Assembly (NCBI RefSeq): GCF_032118995.1
Contig: NC_092650.1
Coordinates: forward strand, 3,596,001-3,660,000
DNA: 64,000 bases
From: Asterias amurensis
Lineage: Eukaryota > Echinodermata > Asteroidea > Forcipulatida > Asteriidae
Direction of reading: 5' to 3'
The notes beneath the pieces are model-generated. The model ran no database searches. It worked only from the letters and a program-made list of their open reading frames with translations, and had not been told where the DNA came from. Position numbers and translations under genes: made by a program. How positions within the stretch are numbered: the stretch's first letter is position 1; each line of letters opens with the position of its first letter. Shown in pieces: positions 55,732 through 64,000 of this stretch.

Positions 55732-57017
55732 TGGGGCAGTTGTTAATAAACAAACCAAGCAGGTTGGCATGGACTACTAATTGTTGGTGTACACCTCAAT
55801 TGAAGGCCTACAAATTGTGTCAAAATTCAACGTTGCTGGAATTTTCTAACAAATCCAACACTACTTTTGAACAACTTTGTGAAACATTGTTACAAACCGT
55901 CTGTTTTTGCTTTGAATTTTAGGGCTTAGTTTTCCAACCTCAGTTGGCAGGATCCTCGGGCTTTTGTGTTACAATTGAAAGTTCAAAAGCTGCATGAGGG
56001 CATCACAGCGCCAATTGTGTAAACAAGTTGTCCTCAATTGTCTAGCAAAAGATGATGCAGGAATTTGGGCTTCACAATGTTAGATTTATACCCTATTGTG
56101 TTGTACGCTGCAGGGTCTTTATGCCCCTTGTTTTTTCACTGCACATCAGAAATAGATTTTGGAGCGATGAAATAATGTCTGTTGATCTTTCTAATAAAAA
56201 ATCTACTATTCCAATTTTGATTTAATCGCATTTGGTCAAAATGTCCATCAATTACATATTTCCCCAGTACAGCCTTTTCTTTGTAATAATTTATAGAGGT
56301 TTTAAAATAATGTACTTTCCATCCACATCCTTAATCGATTCATCCCATCCCCCTCCAAGTTGGACAGAACACGTCACGAGAGGGGGTACAATTTTCGTCC
56401 ACTAAAAAACAACAAAAATGTAAAAACGGCAATCATAAATATGGCGTCCGAAGAGTTCACACTGAGGAGTCGCTGATGGTAAATGCTGATAAGACGTGAT
56501 AATCTGTGACTTAAGTTCGTTTGCTGTAATCCTCAAGTAGGAGCCAGTGGTAACAGAATTTGTGCAAAGTTTGAGCTTGTTCTCATTCCGTAAAAGAGCT
56601 AAACAAATACGTCATTTGACAACCTTGGATTGGGTTTTGAACGACGAACCGGTGGCGGTGCTGTGTGTTGTGTGGTTGATCAATTCAAAGATCAAATCAA
56701 CAACAAACTGCGGAAGTGCACAAACTAAATTCGTGAGTAGCGCGTTGTTAAAAGTGCTTATTTTTTGGCATGCATTTTTGTCTCGACTGTGACAATTTGA
56801 TGGTTCCCCTTTAAGAACATAAAAATGGTCATGGCAGTTAATTGACACTAACTTAAACCCAATCAAGGTTCAACCAACTTGCTCAACTTTCAAGTTCAAA
56901 GAATGGTTAAAAAAAGTGGCGTGCATTTGTGAAGATTAACTTTCATTTGTGTTGTATAAGGTTGCCAGTTGATATCCCTAAACTGAAGTAAATGAGCGAG
57001 TAAACCTAGTTGCCACT

Positions 57018-58665
57018 ATGAACACCAAAGTCAAAGAAGAGGACAAAAAGTTCATTGAATGTGTGCGTCAGTTTCCAAACTTGTACAATAAAAAGCTCAA
57101 GGAATATCGGGACTTGGATAATGCCTTGTCAACGTGGAAGGCGATCGCCGCAACCTGCGGAAAGGATTGGAAGGAGTGCAAGCAGAAGTGGAGAAAACTA
57201 CGAGACGCTTATGTCAAAGTGAAGAAGAATGAATACAGAAAGGCCAAAGGAGGCGACACTGCGGAGAAGCACACAACAAATTGGCCACACTATGAATCCA
57301 TGTCATTCCTTGAAGAACACATCAGGCACAAAGATGTTGGAGAAGTGGATCAGACCGATAATTCGTGAGTGTCTGACTTTGACTTTGAGTACCTATTCCG
57401 GAAAAGTTTCTATACTGCCACCACTTGTGCATTTGTCATGCAATCAACAGAATGGTATCTGATTTACTCAAATGAGATGTTGCTTTTTGTTGAAAAAAGC
57501 TGGTTGCAGGAGGGTACAAAAAGTTTTCCCCTATTCCAAACAAATAAGAAATTCGTTCTAGAAGTTTTAGTTACATGTAGCTGAATATTTGAGTTTAACT
57601 TGAATGTTTTGACAAAATAATGACAATCTCTAAACATTTGAAATGGTGTTTTGAGTCAAATTTTAGTTTGAATATCGAGTCAATTCAAGTTAAAAATAAA
57701 TTCGCTTTTTAATTTCCTGGTCTGACACAAAATTTACTGGCCTCTCTCTGGCAAGTGATGTGGTGAAAGAAATTGAGCCCTGCGGGTCTTGGCCTTGGTG
57801 TCACTTCAAAACTTTCCCATAAACATACACACAGGGCTGTATGCTTCGTTTTTGAAAGGGCAAGGGCACCAAGGCATTTTCTCTTTGGCAAAGGGCACCC
57901 TATTAGGAAATTGTAAATTTCTACTGGAGCAATTCAAGGGCACCAAGGCAATGGCAAGGGGCAACGGAGGCAATCGCCTCCGTTGCCTCTGTGAAGTATC
58001 AGGCCTGTACACATATGTATGATTTTCCAATGAAAGTTCACCTACATGTACCCTTTGCAAAAAAAATGGCCTTGCCCTCACAAAATTGAAATTCCAGACG
58101 TATCCTGCAAAATTTGAGTTAGACTAAGAGTTTGACTGAATGGATTTATCACATTGATTTAAAAACTGAATTTTTAGCCAAACCTCTGTATTTATATTCA
58201 CATCTTATTTTTTTTAAATGCTGTGTTGTTTTCAGCACTGACGACACGTTGGAATTTGAGGTCGACAATGATCAGAGAGCTCTATGCAACGAGGGAGCAT
58301 CCGGGAGCAGTGTTATTCCAACAACCATACACATAGCTCAACCCCTCTCGTCCTCCTCCAGGGATCACTTTGGCGGTGCCTCATCTTCCTCTGAAGACTC
58401 CCCGCGAGCCAAGAAAGCGAAAAGAATGGACATCGTCGAGATGGCCATTCTGGAAAGCCTCGCTCACAGCCGACCGAGAATGGACACCAACGAAGATGAA
58501 GACGAACTCTTCGGTAAGATGATCGCCGCCACTTTGAAAAAGTTTGGCGCCAGAGAAAAAGCGCTGTGCAAATTTAAGATTCAGCAGGTCCTATTCGAAC
58601 AGGAAGAACTCAATTTTAGTGGAGCTGTAACTGTAACTAGCATTAAGCAAGATGTAAGTTTTTAA
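57018..58665 (+). CDS. MADF-BESS domain protein (Adf-1-like transcription factor)
   Basis: Two exons, 57018-57364 and 58236-58665, phase 2; 777 nt, 258 aa. The N-terminal MADF domain (about 8-100) reads KKFIECVRQFPNLYNKKLKE, NALSTWKAIAATCGKDWKEC and KQKWRKLRDAYVKVKKNEYR, a Myb/SANT-like DNA-binding fold. A serine-rich linker follows, then a basic RAKKAKR (173-179, possible nuclear signal) and a C-terminal BESS motif (about 203-239, DEDELFGKMIAATLKKFG) used for protein-protein contact. Such proteins act as sequence-specific regulators or arise from PIF/Harbinger-type transposons. No terminal repeats or transposase lie beside it. The target is unknown. Predicted in animals generally, with large lineage-specific families. 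Confidence 0.9.
57830..58100 (+). repeat. Dispersed repeat with AAGGGCACC/TGGCCTTGCCCTC motifs
   Basis: Within the MADF gene intron: several GGGCAAGGGCACCAAGGCA units, an inverted GGAGGCAATCGCCTCC, and an AATGGCCTTGCCCTC end. The same end occurs near 6535, 33300-33360 (reverse) and 43005. Confidence 0.55.
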
Positions 58666-59420
58666 GCAGTTATTTTTTGAATAGTTTGAAATTTGTCAAG
58701 GTTGAAAGGTGTACAGTATTTTAATTTTTTTTTTTTATTATTATTGTTTTCAATTTTTTCAAGGTAAAACGATGTATTAAAAGAAGTGTTTTTTTTTTTA
58801 ATATTAATTATTGTTTTTATTTGTCAAGTTTAAGAGATGTTTTTTAAAGGTGCTAATCTTGTTGCAGTTATCCTGAACACTTCAGTGTTACATAAAATTG
58901 TCACCTTTAATCAGCCTTGAATTTTAAGCTGGCAGAATGTACAGTACCATGTTATGTAGAATGGGGTGTGGCTTCGAGTTTGGCAGAATTTAATTTAACA
59001 CACCACTTTTTAAATACATTATTCAGCGCTGGGTTTTAATTAAGCATTCCTTTCAATAACTCAATATTCAGGAATGACAAAGCACCATTATTATCTATTG
59101 TGTACCATAGTACCAAATAGAATCAAGGGTTGTAAAATGGCTCAACAAGTTTTCAGATGTGCCCCAGTCTTTTTGATTTGAGGTGTGCGATTCAAGTGCA
59201 CATTGTTGGTCGTTTGTAGGGTTGTTTGAAACATCAGAATTTTGGGGGAACTTAGTGTTTGCACCTCTTGGATGTTTTAATAAAATGCACGAGTCTGTCA
59301 GCTTTTTCACTGAGAGAATTTGGAAGGGTCCTTGGGTGTTTTGTATTTTGGCTAGCAGACCATTGTTAAAGTCATGTTTTCTTCCGTTTGGTCTGTTTGC
59401 AAATTGTTTCTACAGGAAGA

Positions 59421-59547
59421 TCTTGGGTCAATCTCATAAAGAGTTAGAAAAAGTCCTGGGAGATACTAAAAAACTTACGGCGAGTAACTCGTCCTAACTC
59501 GGAGATAAGACTAGTCTTTTAACTATTTGTGAAGTCCACCCCCAGGT
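59421..59547. repeat. Short family E hairpin copy
   Basis: TTGGGTCAATCTCATAAAGA at the left and AACTATTTGTGAAGTCCACC at the right, with GAGTAACTCGTCCTAACTCG inside. Resembles the ends of 54985-55731. Confidence 0.65.
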
Positions 59548-59746
59548 CCTGTAGCTCTTCGGTAAAAAAAACCATGTTGTGTCACTGGTTACATGGTCTG
59601 AATAGACTTTTTTAGCAGCTTTTGATTTTATCGATTTTGACACCTTTTTTTTTAATGATACCGCATTGTGTCTCTTATCTTCACTCTATGGTAACTAAAC
59701 ACCAAATAGATAAACTTGGATACGAACTGTATGCCCGCTCTAGTGA

Positions 59747-60128
59747 TTAAAGGCAGTGGACACTATTGGTAATTACTCAAATATTTATTAGCCTAAAACC
59801 TTTCTTGGTAACGAGTAATGGGGAGCTGTTGATAGTTTACAACATTGTGAGAAAAGGCTCCCTCTGAAGTAATGTAGTTTCTGAGAAAGAAGTTGTCCTC
59901 CACGAATTTGATTTCGAGACCTCAGATTTAGAATTTGAGGTCTTAAAATCAAGCATCTGAAAGCACACAACTTCATGTGACAAGGGTGTTTTTTCTTTCA
60001 TTATTATCTCACAACCTCGACGACCGATTGAGCTCAAATTTTCACAGGTTTGTTATTTTATGCATGTTTGCATACACCAAGTGAGAAAACTGGTCTTGGC
60101 AATTACCAATAGTGTCCAGTGTCTTTAA
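59747..60128 (+). mobile_element. Family A MITE, copy A12
   Basis: TTAAAGGCAGTGGACACTAT at the left and AATAGTGTCCAGTGTCTTTAA (last part) at the right. Full body. Confidence 0.93.
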
Positions 60129-60728
60129 GCAATTGTTGTTTCGGCCCCAGTACCATGGAGCAATCAACTCAAGTTTATTGCTCCATGCCACCAGTACCAA
60201 ATTCATGAAATCAGATAACTTAATTAATATAAATCCCCTGAATGTTCTTTGTCACAACTTCCAAATATTGTTTATAAGTTTGATTTACAAATATTTAACT
60301 TAAATGTAGAAAAAAACAATTATCAAGAGCAGATTTTGTGCATGCACCAGTAATATAAAATTTGATTTGACCCAAAGGAGTTTCACTAAAGTGTATTTAA
60401 ATCTTGCCATGAATTACTTTCCTTCAACTATTGACTGTAAACACATTATTAATATTTCAAAGGTCATATTTTATTGTATCAATCAATGCAGCAGCTGTTC
60501 ACTGAAGTTTCAAATTCTGGAAACAAAACACAATTTGCCTTCAAGAACGAGCCACAAAATGCAATTATTACAACTGAACAGTGGAAGTTTGTTTTGTCTC
60601 GATATTCGCTGCAAGTCACACTCATTCAAACATACAAAATAATAATACATGAAGGCATCGTTACATTTCAAATATAAATTTTAGTTATTATTAATCAAAC
60701 GCTTAGTATTCTGCAAGGATTTTAAAAC

Positions 60729-60887
60729 TATTCTTGAATATGGAAGTTCACTGTTTTTAGGTCGGGATTTCCATACGTCATGTACGTTGGTGTTGCGATA
60801 TTAGGGAATCTATTCTTGAATATTATGGAAGTTCACTGTTTTTAGGTTGGGATTTCCATACGTTGGTGTTGCGATATTAGGGAATAG
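60729..60887 (+). repeat. Tandem duplication, two units of about 80 bp
   Basis: ATTCTTGAATAT, GGAAGTTCACTGTTTTTAGG, GGGATTTCCATACG and TTGGTGTTGCGATATTAGGG occur twice in order. Unit 1 has an extra TCATGTACG. Confidence 0.85.
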
Positions 60888-60902
60888 GCCTTTCAAGCCA
60901 TT

Positions 60903-61170
60903 TGGGCAATTCCACGGTAAAGGAAGGACGTTTTGACTCATTAAACAACATTAAAATCATGGATATCATTAACAGTTCAATTAGTTTCATTAAGCAAATG
61001 TCACAGTTTCTTTTATTAATGACTGCCTTCAAAATGGCCTCCTCGTTTTGGCTGAAAAACGTTTAGTTTATAAAATATGAATATTAAAAAGGTCGGTAAC
61101 GGAAGGACACCATTGGCGTCCTGTTGTTTAATGAGTCCAAACGTCCTTCCGTTACAGTGGAATTGCCCAT
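60903..61170. mobile_element. Hairpin MITE with GGGCAATTCCAC ends
   Basis: Left GGGCAATTCCACGGTAAAGG, right GTTACAGTGGAATTGCCC; arms of about 47 bp also share GACTCATTAAACAACA/TGTTGTTTAATGAGTC. Confidence 0.82.
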
Positions 61171-61269
61171 TTGTGAGTTAGATTTGAAACATGTTCCAGG
61201 AATTTGAATGTAAGTGGTAAGTTGTGGTGACTGAGCAAGTCATTGTACCAGACAAGATTAAAATCTAAG

Positions 61270-61398
61270 GCTGTGTCCGAATTGGTGACTTCGGCTACAG
61301 CTACGGCTAGATCAGCGCATCTGTCAGTGTTGAAGAATGGCAGACGCGCGTGCCCTAGCTGTAGCTGTAGCCAAAGTCGCCAATTCGGACACGGCCTT
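61270..61398. mobile_element. Hairpin MITE with GTGTCCGAATTGG ends
   Basis: Left TGTGTCCGAATTGGTGACTT, right GTCGCCAATTCGGACACGGC. The arms continue through GGCTACAGCTACGGCTAG/CTAGCTGTAGCTGTAGCC. About 129 bp. Confidence 0.8.
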
Positions 61399-61494
61399 AC
61401 TTGTTAAAAAGTTTTGGCCATGACATGAACAATCGCTAGTCACTTTCTGAATGAATTTTATGTAACGTAATTTACCCAGAAGTTTCAGCTTCAT

Positions 61495-61752
61495 TAGTCG
61501 TCAATTTTTTGAGAAAAAGGTAATGAAAAAGGAGAGTTGTGTAAATTTGTGTGTAAGTGCTTAAGTAACTTTTGTCTCCTGAGACATAAAAATAATTGTT
61601 GGGAATTTGTTGTGGTATTGTTTTACTCACTTCTCAAAAACTACAGCACCCCAGCAAGTAATATTTAACATTATTTTCGAACTATGTAAGTTTAATGTAA
61701 TCTGTTGACACTGTGTTTTGTGTGGTACAACAAGTAACCAAACCCTTTAAGG
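61495..61752. mobile_element. Family D hairpin element, second copy
   Basis: TACTCACTTCTCAAAAACTA followed by CAGCACCCCAGCAAGTAATA, then GTAAGTTTAATGTAATCTG and AACCAAACCCTTTAA. It provides the uninterrupted target for copy A8. The left boundary is approximate. Confidence 0.6.
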
Positions 61753-62517
61753 TCATGTTTGCCAGTATGGTTTTTATTGAGGTGAGGTCAACTAATTTTA
61801 AATTGTTTAAGTGTACTCCTCTCTCACAGTCACACCTTTTGGATTGAAAGTCAGCACTTGTATATTTAAAAAGGAAACTTCAAAGTTTTACATTCTGGGT
61901 ATGTTAGTTTTGAAGTGCAGTTTCCAGTGCATCATTGGACAAAAATTGTAAAAAACAATAAATGGTAACGATGTTCAGAATTCTGAATCGATAGTTTTAC
62001 AGAAAATCAAACTTAAACAAATATTTTCAATTTGAAAATTTCTGCCATATTAGATCAGATTGCATGTTTACTTATATTCTTGTTAACTTGACAGTGTAAC
62101 TTCAAGCTTTGTACAGCTTTAATGTGTACATCATGTAAATATTTCTTAGTATTATTATCACACAATTTACAACACAATAGACTCTTTGCTTATATTAATT
62201 CCATTGGCTTATAATAATGAATTTGTTTTCTTCTTGAGTATTTATTAACAGTTGTATCCGGGAGTTTACTAGTTGTTAGCTACTTCCTCTGGATATTTTT
62301 ACATACTCAGTCTACAAAGTAAGACGGTCTAACTGTCGGAAATTGCGTTGACTTTGTGAAACTAGAAATTACACAATTGAATGTTTACTTTTTAGTAATT
62401 AGTTGCAAAAAAGCTTGCACACAAAATCTCAGTGTGTGTGCTCATACGATGTTTTGAATTATTAATTGAATGTCATTTTCGGTCAAATAGAAAAATAAAA
62501 ACTTGTTTTGTTTGAGT

Positions 62518-62711
62518 TAGACTTGTGGACAAGTCGTTAATGGTCCCACGCGATGAGATAGTCGGGTTGTGGCGGTGCTCTCGCGAGATCACTGCTCTCG
62601 CGCGAATTGCTGGTTGCCCGACTTCTCACCAGCAGTTCATGATCTCACAAGCACCGCCACAACTCGACTATCTCACCACATGGAACCATTAACGCCTTGT
62701 CCACAAGTCTA
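62518..62711. mobile_element. Hairpin MITE with AGACTTGTGGACAAG ends
   Basis: Left AGACTTGTGGACAAGTCGTT, right CGCCTTGTCCACAAGTCT. Inner arms GAGATAGTCGGGTTGTGGCG and CGCCACAACTCGACTATCTC. About 194 bp. Confidence 0.82.
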
Positions 62712-64000
62712 TGTTTGAGTAGGTTTTCAATTTTTTTAATGTGGACTGTAAAACCGTTCGAGAAAATATTGTTTCTTCACCATAGGTTTTTGTTTAGTTT
62801 GTAAATAAACATAATAAAGCTTTTAAGTTTTAATCATCTGTGAAACTGTGTTGTCACTTTGTTTTATTTCTTGAGTACAACTAATGAAGTTCTTGAATAG
62901 GGACGTTGCAGAAGTGAAGGGCGCTAATTTTGAAAGAGGCAATAAAGGGGATTTAGTTTGTCAGTTAATGTTGCTGTAACCATAAGCTACAAACGAAGCT
63001 ACAAACTTAAACTGGGAAATTATAGCCCCACCCCCTCCTTCGCCCTGGTCCGGCCCGGCCAACCCCACTTTCTTGCCCCTTTGTTCAAATCAGATTCTAA
63101 TTGTTCCTCCATGTTCGATGTCAATTAATTATAGCATTTGGGCAGGATATCAAGTTCTACATTGTAGGTTTTGTTCGGTGCATATTCACTGCAAGCATAG
63201 AGTAAGGACTGCAAGCCTGTGTAGTTTAAAATTCTTCCAGCAACCCCCCTTTTTTTCATGTGGCTCACTCCTTCTACCCCGCCCCTTCTAGTTTAGCAAC
63301 ACAATTTCCTAAACCATTCCTTGTGCTTCAGTGATCGAAGTCCTGTGCGACAAAATTTCCCAGCTCTACCGGATTTGCAGAGTTCAGTGGTCCCCCTAAC
63401 CATTCAATGCCTGATTATGCACGTTCAACTCGACGGGCTACCAGCGATTTAGTATACATTGGCGAGTGTGACACAAGTCGGAGAAGATGGTTCGTAAATT
63501 TTCTGTTGATATTGTTTTAAAATTAACTCTTTTGGGGGTGTTCGGCTTTAATGGAAATGTTCTTAATTCGGCTGGGTACTACTGTAACTAGTATGTATGA
63601 TGTCAGTTAATTAAAAACCCATTTCGCGTATGGGAATAGTACTTGGGTGCTGGTATTTCATGTGGGTTGATGGAGCACCGCTTGTTAAAAATGCACTCGG
63701 TCAGTTGACGAGAAGCGAAGGGGGTGGGGATGTGTTCAGCAGTAGCTTGACTAACTCGACCTGCTAGAAGAGAATTATGTTTATGTTACCTTTGCGCTGT
63801 AAACTAGCTGTACCAAATACTTCCTACAACACTTAAAGAGATCCTAGTCATTATTTTGAGCAGAAGATTGTTTAGGTCACTCATTCAATTCAATTCTAGC
63901 TAGCTAGTTAGTATAATTAATAATCAAACCATTTTTTGTGTGTGATTTACTACAATCGACAATTTACAAACACAAAAACAGCAATCCAATCCAGTGGCTT

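Larger units (their letters stand above)
52529..57017. other. Repeat-rich intergenic region, NECAB to MADF gene
   Basis: Holds a family C fragment (52860-52935), B5, opposed SINE heads (53980-54190), B6, and A11 inside a larger hairpin element (54985-55731). From 55732 to 57017 I see no repeat or gene I can name. A short ATG-led ORF at 56440 (MASEEFTLRSR) may be 5'UTR of the next gene. Confidence 0.5.
58666..64000. other. Downstream of the MADF gene: 3'UTR and repeat-rich sequence
   Basis: No further gene is supported. It contains hairpin elements, A12, a tandem duplication and a family D copy, all listed separately. Poly(A) candidates occur at 61957 and about 62803-62816. From 62830 to 64000 only C-rich and AT-rich sequence is seen, with a possible promoter near 63440-63500. 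Confidence 0.5.

Noticed and set aside
1-64000. LTR retroelement, endogenous retrovirus or Polinton
   Set aside because: No pol-, capsid- or integrase-like reading frames and no long direct terminal repeats were seen anywhere in the window.

Overview
This window looks like an animal nuclear genome. It has spliced genes with GT-AG introns, AT-rich introns full of short inverted-repeat transposons, tRNA-derived SINEs and animal gene families. An echinoderm, probably a sea star, fits best: the lectin and NECAB families, together with repeat sequences I associate with asteroids, point that way. This is inference and not a species call.

Eight protein genes were rebuilt exon by exon with matching splice phases: (1) the 3' part of NDUFAF6 (+, 462-3014); (2) a secreted F-type lectin fused to a PAN/Apple domain (-, 4121-16054); (3) GINS3/PSF3 (+, 17251-18938); (4) CENPL (-, 22860-30023); (5) CTDP1/FCP1 (+, 31488-37092); (6) MRPS17 (-, 40733-41829); (7) a NECAB EF-hand/ABM protein (+, 42063-52330); (8) a MADF-BESS transcription-factor-like gene (+, 57018-58665). 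Genes 1 to 7 alternate in strand. CENPL/CTDP1 and MRPS17/NECAB are tight head-to-head pairs. Several products serve chromosome and RNA metabolism (GINS3 in replication, CENPL at the kinetochore, CTDP1 in Pol II CTD dephosphorylation), but nothing suggests co-regulation beyond the shared promoters.

Most of the rest is repeats. Family A has 12 copies of about 340-400 bp and family B has 6 copies of about 340-390 bp; both have the form TTAA-AGG...CCT-TTAA. There are also smaller hairpin elements, a 1.6 kb composite foldback element at 10489-12125, tRNA-Leu-like and tRNA-Asn-like SINEs, and three related elements with 12-13 bp target-site duplications. Two of those three carry a hammerhead-like core. 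I saw no LTR retroelement, retrovirus or Polinton.

The best leads are these: the nested insertions that fix TTAA as the family A target; the hammerhead-like retroposon family; the partial exon triplication in NECAB; the lectin-PAN architecture with an altered sugar-binding motif; the composite foldback element; and a cluster of three single-base coding deletions at 16.0-18.8 kb that looks like a local consensus error.
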